Of a DNA stretch of 64,000 bases, positions 10,852-23,711 are shown one piece after another. Position 1 is the first letter of the stretch. Each line of letters starts with the position of its first letter. This stretch comes from Chondrilla cf. caribensis (taxonomy: Eukaryota > Porifera > Demospongiae > Chondrillida > Chondrillidae), in the NCBI GenBank assembly GCA_964020155.1, contig OZ026554.1, positions 1,897,747 to 1,961,746 of the forward strand, read 5' to 3'. The notes below the pieces were generated by a model that was given only the letters and a program-made list of their open reading frames with translations, made no database searches and was not told the origin of the DNA. The position numbers and the translations under genes were made by a program.

Positions 10852-13080
10852 TTATTTAGCAACTGGGGAGATGTCTTTGGGTGTGAGGCGGCCATTTTCC
10901 ATCAACTTTCGTAAGCTGGTTTCCATCACCTCGGTGACTATTTGTAGGTTGCCAATGGTGACTGCTCCCATGAACAGGAGTAAGTTAGGATGGCGAACTA
11001 GAGAAGCGATGCGCATTTCTCTTTGGAAGGTCTCACAATTGTAGTCAGACACAATCACATGGTACATCTCTTTGACTGCCACCTTGGTACCATGGTAATA
11101 TCCGACCTTCACTTCCCCCCACCCTCCACCTCCGATGCGTTCTTCAGTCATACGAAGTTCAGAGGGAGTGATGGACCATGATGGCTGCATTGCTTGGACA
11201 ACTTTCTTCAACTCGGAGATGTTCTGAATTGCATCTCTCAATGTAGTGGTATTGTTGCCCACTGTATTGAGCAGCTGTTTGTGGTCCTCACTGAGCTGAT
11301 GATGGTCCTCACTGAGCTGATGATAGTCCTTGGTAAGCTGTTGGCTGTATATACTGAGTTGCTTATGTGCTGATGACAATTGCTGGTGTTCTTCAGTCAG
11401 CTTCTCATGACTATGAAGTAGCTGACGGTAGTCTGATTGGAGCTGATGAGTCTTGGCCTTCAAATCCTCCATGTCTTGGTTCAATGACATGTTGTCTAAA
11501 ATGTGATAATAGACTATTAATAAGTACTTAGTAGGGTAAACATAGTAGTAAGAATTGTGAGAGAAACTACGTATTTATAAATTAAAAATTGTAAAAAAAA
11601 AACAATCTTGCATTAGTACAGATAACAGTAGCAGGATGTTGTACAGCCTGTGTGTACATAAGTACTCAAAATTGATAAAGGTACATAGTTTGTCAATGAG
11701 CATTCATTTAACAACTTACACTGATTTCTTCCCTGAGGGGCATGAGCATATCGAGGATCAGGTCTCAATTTATTGTGAACAACAAACATTCCGTGACCTT
11801 TGTTACATTTGAAGTATTCAACATTCTTCCATGATCCATCTCCACAATCTATATGCCATTCATCCTGCACAATTGCATTGGTAGTCAGGCTGGTACATAA
11901 GTACCTACATACAATGTACCTATGTATGGACGCACGCACGTACGCACGCACGCACCCATGCACGCACGCATGCACACCCCCACACACTCACTAGCTCCAC
12001 TCCTGCTATGACATTTGGTACATTGGGTATATTTCCCATCCACCTGATGGTTCCATGTACATCTCGGTCTCCCACTGTTACCACAACCATGGACCCGACA
12101 GTGAGAGGATGAGGTTCTGCTTGTTGTTGTTTACGAGTGGGCTGTAGAGAATCGCTTTCTGAATATTGTCGATTGAGCAGTGCTGGGTTCCTATTGCTGG
12201 TGTTGTCGTGACCTTTTAGAAGGTGATCGTCAGATTTTCTTTGGGTATCAGAGGCACGATCATCTCTAGGTGGATCATAGGTAAATGTATCAGGGGTTTT
12301 CGTCAGCCTGTCTGGATCAAAGTTAGCCTCTTGATATTTCTGATCGCAATCTCTCTCCTCTTGCTGTATCTCCCATTCTTTCAATGCCTCTTTTTGCTCC
12401 TGAAGGTCTTGTGCTTCAACTCCAAAGTCCAATTTCTGCTTTTTGGATTCCTTTAACACTCTGAACTGCTCGTCCACAAAGGCTTTGGTGGGGATCTTTT
12501 CCTGCATGGCAATTTCAGATGCAGTACTGGAAATGGGATTACTCAACTTGTGATTGTCAGACTTAGAATCAGGAACAACCTCAAAATCCTGCATGGGATC
12601 CTGACCATCAACTGGAGTACTGTCCTCTTTCAAGACTGAAGTCTCTGGCATGGCAAGATAAGTGTGGTTCTTGAAATCTGGCTGAATAAAGAGGTGGCTG
12701 AGGCCCCTTATGTGGCCTTCAGTCTTGCGTTTAAGATGATCCTGTATTGAAAGTTAGTCATTACATGTGTGTATATGTACGCAAATGAGTTGTACATCAT
12801 AATTGGATACATATACATAACTCACATAGCAGGAGGAGGTACAATAAAAAAAAATATTTATTTCATAAGTACATACATCTGTCTCAATCCCAATGATGTG
12901 GTATTTTCTTCCAACCTCTGGGTAAGTCCACTTCACCTGTTATTCGTTGCCCCTCGTCATCAAAGACGACCACTGTGTCATTCTCACAGAATTCTTGACC
13001 AGAAGCACTCTTATTAGCTTCAAGAAGGACCCTCCCTTTAGCAGGAGTAGCTGAAAGACTTTGTTCAGTGTGCCTTGAAA
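10852..13080 (-). CDS. CYLD-type CAP-Gly / coiled-coil / TKL kinase N-lobe fusion (truncated)
   Basis: Exons (minus): about 13,076-12,877, 12,741-11,992, 11,864-11,720, 11,495-10,852, with phases 0, 0, 1. Exons 1-2 give a first CAP-Gly-like domain (CENDTVVVFDDEG to YHIIGIETD). Exons 2-3 give a second one (TIRWMGNIPNVPNVIAGVEL joined to DEWHIDCGDGSWKN, then KLRPDPRYAHAPQ), close to the third CAP-Gly of CYLD. Exon 4 is a heptad coil (HQLSEDH repeats) then a TKL kinase N-lobe: glycine loop IGGGGWGEV, beta-3 lysine in VAVKEM, alpha-C Glu in FQREMRIASL, RHPNLLLFMGA. The frame stops at VAK-TAA before any HRD or DFG motif. Exon 1 needs a frame change near 12,937, so decay or an assembly indel is possible. 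By family, such a protein would be a cytoplasmic signalling scaffold-kinase; as written it cannot be an active kinase. Confidence 0.65.
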
Positions 13081-13087
13081 TTGACAC

Positions 13088-13745
13088 TCAAAAGAGAGGC
13101 TGGTACAAATATAATATTCTTAATTTAGTATTTTTCACCCCCAAATGGTTAAATTTCCATTCATTGTATACATTTTTCTTGGCAATCGTCTTCCACACTT
13201 CTAAACCTTTGCGATATTATATACGCTCTACTGTCTTGTGTTGTACGTGTTGTCAGACATTTTCCACTTCATATAGAGTATGTAATAACTGAAAATAACA
13301 CCTAAAAGTGTTCCATGTATTGTTCAAGTCGCACGATAATGATCTTTCTCTCTGCCGAGAAAGCTATGGTTCTTTCATACTAGGACGACTGCAGTGTACA
13401 ACCATAGATACTCTATGGTACAACACGTCGATCCTTGATGTTGATCCCGCCCCAACAAAATAAAATGGCGGATCAAGGGTCGGCTACGCCAGACTACGCT
13501 GGTACAGACCATGCACTCGGACGGTCCCGTTTATGCTAACAATAGCATAAACACTTCGTCATTTGAAGCAAAGAACTCGTATGAGTAACTGTATTTAGCA
13601 TGCCTAAGGCGTAATTATGAATAAGCACATTGAATCATACGTGATATAAAAGTCCTCGAAAATGAGCGCGCATATTATATTGGTATAGCCCACATTAAGC
13701 AATGAATCTCATTAATAGACGCTTCAGCAAACAAGGGATATCGCA
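13088..13745. promoter_or_regulatory. Presumed shared upstream region of divergent kinase and GPCR genes
   Basis: About 0.66 kb separates the first recognised exon of the minus-strand CAP-Gly/kinase gene from the first ATG of the plus-strand GPCR. Part of it (13,301-13,550) resembles the flank at 3921-4060. No core promoter element can be assigned with confidence. 5' untranslated exons of either gene may lie here. Confidence 0.35.
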
Positions 13746-14403
13746 ATGATCGGAATTATTTTGGGTGAGTTGTGGGCTGTTCGTATGGCTTCGTACACTC
13801 TAGTTCTCTACGAATGATGCATTTTTATAGGATCACCAATGCTGATTTGCTAATTAAGAGATAGTTTATTTGATTCGAGGGTGACTCTAGCTGCGAGAAA
13901 AGAGAATTATAATGGCGCCATTTTACTTTTGAACCTTCTACAGCGATTTCTTTGCTGATTATTCCAGACGTCTCTTTAGGGAACACTGTGAGCTTCTTTG
14001 TAGTCATGGTGTCTACGAAACAAAGAAGTGAAGAAACATTTACCGTTTTTAAAATCTACGTCCACTGCAGAATACTTCAAGCTGTTGTCCCAGAGATCTA
14101 AGTTCCGGGTACGAATGGTCCTCTACTCCACCGGGTGTTACGGAATCCGTACAGTGTTTACCCCCTGCTCTGAGGTTACATCCCAATTCCCAGGCGAGGA
14201 GGACCTGTTCCCCGTCAGGAGAGTGGGGCCCGGTGGACGTCAGTGGGTGCACCTTCCAAAGTAGAGAGAACGTTAGTGGAGTTGTTATCCTGACGGTCAA
14301 CACTACAGTCACTAGAGGAGAGGTTGGCAGTAGCACTGGCGTGGACAGACTTAAGAACCAGGTACGTATGGTTTACTAGTTAACTGTGAGGTCCTTTTTA
14401 CTT

Positions 14404-14459
<56 letters not shown>

Positions 14460-15116
14460 ATTGAATGACTCCTACAAGACTAGCTCTCTCAGTGGGTGTG
14501 TTAACAATAATTGTGTATTGCTACTATCTGTTAGCAACTGTGGTTCAGTTTACACAGTAATCATCACTGTAGTAATTTTCTATATACACAGTGTACAATA
14601 GATTGGTGTACAGTATTAAAGACTACTTAACACTCCCTGTAGTGGAGTTCTATGACCACTGCCTTTGCTCTGCAAAGGATCACCTGACATGGTACATTGT
14701 CTTACACTCCAGCTACTGACCAGACTGGGAGGATATGATGTTCAGACCTTGACTGTGAGGAAATTCTTTGAGGGATCTGGTGATGGGAACACAGTTTTAG
14801 TGATGGAGGGATCACTGCCACTCACAGTCAACTCCAGTATCCTGGGAGTGTTTGAGGTGGAAGGTGTACCAAGTGGATACTTCAATTTCTCAACTCCACC
14901 AAAGCTTGTAGTGTACATTCCAACAGGTACTGTTTGGCCCCTTCTTTGTGTTTCTGTCATCTCTGTACACTGTACAATTCATTCTAGAATGTCTTGTCTA
15001 ACACCCTCTAACATTTTTATGATCAATTCTTTGAATTCATGTTTGTGTGAATATCTGTATGTGTGCAGTGACTGTATGTGTGTGTGTGTGTGTGTGTGTT
15101 TAAGGATGTAGTTTAC

Positions 15117-15155
<39 letters not shown>

Positions 15156-15172
15156 CATGCATACAATCACTA

Positions 15173-15234
<62 letters not shown>

Positions 15235-15257
15235 CATGCATACAATCACTACGCACA

Positions 15258-15299
<42 letters not shown>

Positions 15300-15313
15300 C
15301 ATGCATACAATCA

Positions 15314-15382
<69 letters not shown>

Positions 15383-15396
15383 CATGCATACAATCA

Positions 15397-15443
<47 letters not shown>

Positions 15444-18400
15444 CATGCATACAATCACCACGTATGTACATGATTGGAATTGATCACTGACTAATTGCCC
15501 ACAATCCTGATTGGGATTTCACACAATGTGAATGCAAACTAATTAACCTCAGAGCCTAATCTACACAATCTCCTCTTTTTTGGTAATTGGTTTGTTCAAT
15601 TAGTGAAATTAACTGTCAGCTCAGCAATCTTGGACAGGATGGTGGTCTGTAACTTGCTGTGGGGTGTTCACTGTACCTTGGCATCACTCTTGATCTGTAA
15701 CACTTGTGAAATTTGAAACCAGTTCTTTAGTATTCCTCAATTGCCCAGTCCATTCTGTATGTCCATGTACTTTTCATCACAGTACGTGCACGTGTATTTA
15801 GATACCAAATGTACCATAATACAAACAATGTATTTTTATCACTTCATCATGTTTAATACAAGTGTCCTGTAGTTTTCCGATTTCTCTTCAAGTGGTGCTG
15901 ATCATGTACTTCCAAATGCATAGTGTTGTTGCATGTGGTGTCTGCTTTGTGCTCTTCAGAATCCTGTGAGTGTGGTGTCTCCTCCGCTGATGAGCTGAAG
16001 AGGTTGTGTCTGGCTCCGGAGGATGCTGTTGCTTCAAGTGCTTCTTCGTGCCGTTGCTATGGCAACTGTTCTGTACGTACGTACCATGTATTGTCTTATT
16101 TGTGTATGTGGTAAATACTCGGTAATTAGCATAAGTGTGGTGGATTTGATGGATATGTCGGATTAACTGGATATTCATCACCATTTGTATATAATTTGTA
16201 CTGGGAGATTGTGGCTGATAAAAAGGTCTGTTGGATAAAGTGGTCACACATTTATGAGTACGTGCCTACTATTGTGCCCTGGTCACCATGTATTTCAATA
16301 ACAAATTGTGGAGGATTAATGAGTATTCACTGTATATGTGTATGTATGTACGTATCACAGGTACCTGTGTATTTAGTTTTATGTACATATTCTACTCCTG
16401 CTTATTGTATGTAGGTATGTATATGGGGTTATTATGCATTAGTGTGCGTACATTTCTAGCATGCATTTTCCCAATATTTCATCTGTACATTTGTTTATTC
16501 CAGTGTCAGCCACCTTACACAAGAACTACTGCAGCTAGTGGTGATGAGCAACTGACATGTACATTGCAGGTATGTCCGTATGTACAGTTCATGTGGGTGG
16601 ACGGATGGTCATGTCAGTAATGCTTGAAGCACGATTGTAGCAAAGCGTCAGTCTATGTACATATGCAGCTTTGTGGAGGTGATTGTATTTGATTTACCTT
16701 TGGAGTGGGAGTCTGCTTTGTTGACCTCTGAATTGAAGGAATCTCACAGATGTTGTCGATTCAATGTATAATGGAATATTTTCTTACAGTCACTTGTACT
16801 AAGCAGTCACTTGTGAAGCTTGAATCGGTGCTTTGAGCAGTGTGTCATTATGTCCTTGGTGTTTATTGTGGAACACTGAATCTGTCAGTGCTTAGTTGTA
16901 TGAAAGTGTGTTAGCAGTTTTCGCACTTTATGAATGAGACCATTCCCACGACCAGCGCTGTTGTTTTGAATTGCATAGCTCTCCTCATTTACTACGTACG
17001 TCCATTGAGAACACTAAATTGTGCAAAAAGCAATCACACTGTGATCAACAACTAGCTGTAACCATGACATCACAGTGGGGGGGGGGGGCAATCTAGTTGT
17101 AGACATCACGCTATAGCCAACACTCAAGTTGTAAATCCATCCACTGCAATGTGATGCGTTTTCATTGTCATTTCTCTTCTTATACAGGACCTACAGCCAC
17201 TGCCTGTGTCCAACTGTACAGGTAGTTATTCCCCTACTCAGCATGTACACAGTCTGTGCTCTTGTATATACATCATTGTGTATAATATTACGTAGATGTT
17301 CTCACTTTTACTCATTATCAACACCCCCCTTTTGTTCGCCTATTCAGCACTGTCATCATGTGTGTGGTTGCATTCCTGTCAGTCGCTGCCTTCACTTCCA
17401 CAGCTACAGTTGGTGCAACCTGCCCTTCTGGCAGTGTGTCTCTGTCTAGTCCACCGCTAACAACTATGTGGTCCACAACACCAGCCTGTCACATTGCTCA
17501 ACAGACATGCCCCACTGGATATATTGGTAAGAGTGTGTACTTATTATATGTATGTAAGTACATGATTTATGATATAGATTATAGGTTATTCACTGAGCAC
17601 CGAGGGGTATTGACTATACACATCCCAAGCGTTATGTGCACATTTAAGTAATCTCATACTGTAAGTATATGTGCATAATATGTACTTTATATACTTTTTG
17701 ATATGTGATGTGAATGCCTTAAAAAGATATTGCATCCACATATTGTATTGTGGACCACAGCTAGGTGTTATGTGTTGTATTCCACATCTGTGCATATGTA
17801 GGTTATGCCTTCAGGTCGTGTGATGGGAGTGGTCAGTGGGAGGAGTCTGATCTGTCGCAGTGTGAGAGAGTGGCTATCTCAAATGTGCTCAGAGTGGCTC
17901 TCTCAGATCTGCACAGAGAGGTATGTACATTTGAGTTGAGACTGTGTGGTTTGCTCGTAGTTTGTTCTGGCTTACGTGTAGGGACTTTTAGGGTGTAATT
18001 ATTTGTGGTACACACTGTGTGCTCTAGTTGTGTATGTGTGTAACAGCTTCAGTCATGTGGTCACTCCTAGCTTTGCCCTCCCACCATCTGTAACAATGTA
18101 TATGAGACAGGACTGTGGACCAAGCCTGTGATGAATTGTCTTCGCCATGCCACATTGTAGCTGCACTGTTGTCCACTTAGAAACCCTTTTGCTCTCTTAC
18201 TTTGAACTTATTAACTTATAATTGAATTCATAATGATGCCCTGTATGTGTGACAGGTATTGATGGGTGTTCTGTGATTGTACTTTGCAGGAACCTTTCTG
18301 GCCTCATCTATTATACATTTTATAGCCTTTATGTGTGCACAAATTTATGCATGTTGAGACAATTGTACTTTACAAATACCTTGTTAGTGTGTATACAAAT

Positions 18401-20318
18401 ATATCTACGATACGTTTGTACATGTTTATTATGTATTGCTGCAGATATTATGTTACTGTTGTCTCCCCCTGTCACTTAGTCCTCAACTGCACTCAGGTCC
18501 ATCCAGCAGATTGTCAATGATAGAAGTACCAGTTCACTCAACCTCTCCAGTAGCTGCTACCAGTACTTCACTACTAAACTGCAGTTTCAACGCTTCTCTC
18601 CAACTGAACCCTTCTCTCTAACTGGACCCTTCCTACCGATGGAGTTGTCCTCTGTGGTCAACTACATCCACTCCATATCACGGTAATTAATAGCATATCA
18701 GTTATAGATTATGTTCATCTTTGCAGCTTACATAGTATATAGAGTATAATATTATGCTACATATGTACTTTATGTACTTTATGTACTGTATGAGTAGTAC
18801 CTACGTACGTATGCTGCGATACGCAGTATAAGTGCCATTGTATGATGTTGGGGGAGACTTACTTTTGTGTGCGTATGTATACGGGGAATTCTTGTTAATC
18901 TGCCACAAATCGTCTTCAGAAGATATGGTGGATTAAAGAGTTTGTCGGATTAACCAAATAAACATTGATACTTGGGAATTGTGGCAGATAAAGCAGTGGT
19001 GGTTGCGAATTCACTGTATGTACTACGTAGCTGTATGTGTGTATACAAAAAGTGTATGATGCGTACATACGTATGTATGTACTAGCTGTATGTGTAGTAT
19101 TCATTTTGCAATGGTAAACTGAAGACTTAGTACATCCGAAGTTGTACATGACAAAGTTTCCTTTCCATACTGTACATACGTACATACAAAATTATGTATG
19201 TACACTTGTATGCTGCCATATCTTGTTTATAGCATTGCTCACATGCCTAGTTACAGTTGTTTGAATTATCATTCTCCAGGATAGCTGCCCTCACTAACTT
19301 GTTTGAAACTTCAACTTACAGCACCGAGGTTTGTTGAATTGTAACTCTTAGTATATTTTTAGTACACATCACTGTAGTCACTGCTGTGTTCTGTAGCGCC
19401 TTGTGGAACTGATGCAAGCCTTATTCTCTTCAAGTTCTACTCATGAAGGATTCTGGACAACTTGGATTTCGGTGAGATTCTACGACATTTAACTGCTTAA
19501 TTGTGTACATATGTACATACATACATACGTATGTTGTGTGCATAGAACCTGATGTATTGGATGTAACCATGACTCCACTGTACTGAGTGTGTCTGATTTA
19601 AACCTCATCACTATCCCTGGTGTGTGTGTGCAACTCAGTGGTGTGAGACTGCAGTTGGTAGTACCACCAGTGTAGTATGAAAGGAGAATTGAGAGGGGTT
19701 GGTTGCTGTGGTGGCTTGTAGCACAGTGGTTATGGCGGCTACAGCTAGACACCCTGGGTTCGAGTCCCTCAGCTGCCGTTTTTCTCTTTTCTTCTTTCTC
19801 TCCTAGCAGGTTGCATTCCATGCATTTATGACTATATTCTGTTCAGTTATGCTGTCTGTTGTCCCAGTACCATACGTATTTATTAATTTGAATGTGAGTA
19901 CTGTTTGGTTTTGACAAGGGGCGCTCATTCTTTGCTACAGAACAAACCATCAGAGGCCATCCTTCTGTTGGAAGGGACGAGGGAGATCTTGATACAGTTG
20001 GCTGGTCGGTTGGACCAGTTCTCCCTAGCAACTGACACTGGTGGTGGAGTGTACCTGTGGAACATGACACAGCAGAGGGAGTTTGGTGTGTATGTATGTC
20101 CTGTACATTGTAACCAGCATTATGTTTCTGATTATTGTGTACAGTACATGTGGACGTATGTATGTTTCTATATACTCTATGTACGTAAGTGTGTGTACAA
20201 TGTGTATGTAGAGACCTGCAGTGTGCATAATGTACATACGTACGATATGTACAGACCTGTGATTATAATGATGGTATTTGGAAACTAGAACACAAGTGCT
20301 CTGTTCAAATGCTGTGTT

Positions 20319-20383
<65 letters not shown>

Positions 20384-20631
20384 ATGTATGTACTTCTGTT
20401 TGAATGTTTGAATGTACGCAAATACGAATGTACCAATGTATTCTATGTTATATGGATATACGTACGTACATATATTATGTGTATACATAATACGTATATA
20501 CATCGGATCCATTGTGTCCTGTAGGAATAGAAGCCGAGTTTCTCACTCTTGCGAACCTCACACAAAGAATATATTTGAGGTCTTCAACAACTGCCGTTCA
20601 AGATCTGGAAAGAGTCACTGTTGAGACAAAT

Positions 20632-20695
<64 letters not shown>

Positions 20696-23635
20696 CGTGT
20701 GTGCGAGTGCATGTGTATGTGAGTGTGCATGTTTTGTGTCTGTGTGTTCATGTGCATAATTATGTTATATATTATTAAATCAGTTATGTTGATTTTGTTC
20801 AATGATACATACGTACACTAACATGTACGTACAAAGTTTATATCTTTCTGTACTTGCAGGTACAGCAACGTCTGTTGCATATTTTGGAAATGTCTTCAGT
20901 GACTATCTTCCCAAGGCTTTTGTGAATCAAAGGTACGTACGTACCAATGTGACTCTGCTGCACTAGGTGTCCAGTGCACCTGGTGGACTTCATGCTAGCA
21001 CTGGGTTGTGTCTCCACGTCACCTCCCAATGCTCCATTGTTGGAATCTTTCCTGTAGTTCACTTGGAGTGTCAGTAGTTCATCCTGTGGTTGTCTCAGTT
21101 GGAGGAGATGGCATTGTGTCTGTGAACATCTCGTTCAGATCTTCAGTGAGTACATGCATACTGTATCTAGAGTACATAGTCATATCATGGCAGATGTGCA
21201 ATGGGAATATAAGCTTAGAGTGTGATTAAATGTTTTCAAATATAAGATCACAGTAGACGTCCCCCGATGTGTCCATATCCCCTAGTGTGTCCATATCCCC
21301 CTGATGTGTCCGTATCCCCCTTATGTGTCTGTATCCCCCTGATGTGTCTGTATCCCCCTGATGTGTCCGTATCCCCCTGATGTGTCTGTATCCCCCTGAT
21401 GTGTCCGTATCCCCCTGATGTGTCCGTATCCCCCTTATGTGTCCGTATCCCCCTTATGTGTCCGTATCCCCCTGATGTGTCCGTATCCCCCTTATGTGTC
21501 CACATCCCCCTGATGTGTCTGTATCCCCCTTATGTGTCCATATCCCCCTGATGTGTCCTCATCCCCCTGATGTGTCCTCATCCCCCTGATGTGTCCGCAT
21601 TTCCCAGTCTGTTTATATGCCCAAATCCATTAATATCCTACGACATGTACTGTATTCCATAAGTATGTCAAATGTTACCAGGAGGGTATTACGCATATGT
21701 TTGCATTTTGTTCTGTAGAATGCTTCCCTGGAGTTGACAGGCCACTGTGTGAGATGGAGGACATTCAGTGGCTCTGGAGATGGGTGAGATACCCTGCAGA
21801 CTGCACCTGTTTCATCATTGTGTTTACTGTGGTAACCGTACATTAGTTATACCTAGCTTTGTACAATGTACATTAGGCCACAGACAGATTAGTGATGTGT
21901 GAAAATTACTTGTGACGTTTGTCTGTATTATTTATGAATTCTAGTAGTAAACATTCAGCTTTTTTGAACATTTAAAGGCACCTATGTACATACATACATA
22001 TCTCCTAGACATTGTAGGCCAAACCTTATTCTGTTGTTCCTTGTTCTACTTCTGCCTTGTCTTACGTCCTGTTTAGCATCTATTCCGGAGGATGGAGTGA
22101 AGATGAGGTCCAGACATCCCTCACTGAGCACGGCTATGCCTGTGTTGGCCCTGGTCCTGGTGTGTATGGAGTGATTGAAGGTGAGGACTGTGCGTCTGAC
22201 TCGGCATCTTGTTGAATGCTATGGGATATGTGTCCCAGCCAACTTGCTTAGTGAGCACTTTGAATGGTACTCCAAATTTGTACTCCATGTCAGAGGTACC
22301 TAACTGGTTGATGTAGTTTACATCACTACAGTATGTAAAGTAATCTTCCTCAAACATCAGATGAACTTTTAGAAATGTATGTGATTTTGAAAATAGTACA
22401 TGTAGTAGTTATACCCCGCTTTCGGTGTGTACTGTGCGGATGTACTAAGTGTTAGGAATAGATTGGCCGAGGGCGCAGCCCGAGGCTAATCTATTCCTAA
22501 CACTTAGTGCACCCGCACAGTACACACCGAAAGCGGGGTATAACTAGTATGTACCCCGTAGGCACACTCATTTACGCGGGCTGGTAGGCCTATCGATTGA
22601 GGTTTTCAACGAAGAGCAGCAAGAAGGCCTAATAACACTGCAGCAATCGTCGTTCGTTCGGTAAATTTTATCCTCAGGCTCGTTTCAGCAAGTTTCCTCT
22701 TTCGTTCGGTAAAGTTAATACTCCTAGGCTCGTTGTTTTGGCAATTTTCCTATTTCGTTCGTTCTTTCCGTAGATATTCTAAGGCTCTTGGTTCCGGCAA
22801 GTTTCCTCATTCGCTCAGTAATATTCTAAGGTTCGTGGGTTTGGCAAGTTTCCCTTGTTCGTTCGGATACTCCTAGGCTCGTTGTTTTGGCAAGCTTCCT
22901 ATTTCGTTCGTTTGTTCTGTAGATATTCTGAGGCTTTTGGGTTCGGCAAGCTTCCTCGTTCGCTCGGTAAATATTCCGAGGCTCGTGGGTTCGGCGAGTT
23001 TCGTCGTTCGCTCAGTAACTATCCGACGCTTGTTAGATTAAATAATGCCACTTACAAAAACTGGGGTACATCACAAATGTACCCCAGTACATCGCGAATG
23101 TACTCCTGTCGGCGCTTTTGTAGTTGATTGAAAACGCCCACGTATCGGGGTACATACATATTTACCCCCCCCCCCCCAGAGAACTATACTCCAGTACACG
23201 CAATTTGTGTTCTTTGCAACTTTTTTGTGACCTATTCTCTTTATAGCATGGTATGGTATGTACTCTATTCTTCCATGTCTTCCTCACATTTGGTATTAGT
23301 TGGTCGCATCAGAGTATCTCCGGATGCAGTCAGAGTTTATCCTGGTCAAGACCTGACCCTGACGTGTACAGTGTTGTTGGCTGTTAGCAATGAGTTCCCC
23401 ATCGTGTGGACGGTGAACGGATCCCTGCTGATGAATGGCGTGGAGAGTCCTGATTTTGCTTATGTTGATATTCGAGACGGTGGAATTTCTAAGATCAACA
23501 TATCAGTACTTTCAGTTTCAACCGAAGAACGCGTTTACCAGTTTTCCTGTGTCACCCCAGGCTACCCATCGGTGCCAGTACCATCCACTGTGCATGTAGA
23601 ACCACGTATGTTGATGTTATTGGTACTGTGTGTGC

Positions 23636-23711
<76 letters not shown>

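Larger units (their letters stand above)
14071..22180 (+). other. GPCR ectodomain block I: HRM, SEA-like, Cys-rich, HRM, GAIN, degenerate GPS
   Basis: Exons 3-18. HRM: GYEW..C..C..GEWG..SGC (14,071-14,361). A SEA-like beta-alpha segment (14,713-14,926) and a Cys-rich part with CEC and CRC follow (15,960-17,221). A second HRM is split over two exons (WSTTPAC, then SCDGSGQWEESDLSQC, 17,404-17,920). GAIN exons are 18,480-18,682, 19,280-19,328, 19,397-19,471, 19,941-20,085, 20,525-20,632, 20,860-20,932 and 21,058-21,145. The GPS-like exons 21,719-21,783 and 22,077-22,180 keep C..W, GGWS and the last Cys, but where HL-T should be they read CVGPGPGVYG. Predicted uncleaved. No membrane segment follows. 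Confidence 0.75.

Noticed and set aside
13440..13525. Short ATG frame beginning MADQGSATPDY as first exon of the GPCR
   Set aside because: It stops within 25 codons without a donor in frame; the 13,746 start gives a proper signal peptide and correct phases.
15078..15490. His-Thr and Cys-Val open frames in (AC)n/(GT)n tracts
   Set aside because: They are microsatellite translations, also seen at 5166, 10,000, 20,285, 23,550, 47,540 and 55,647.
21257..21603. CRISPR-like array of regular repeats
   Set aside because: Units are contiguous, without unique spacers, and lie in a eukaryotic intron; it is a minisatellite.
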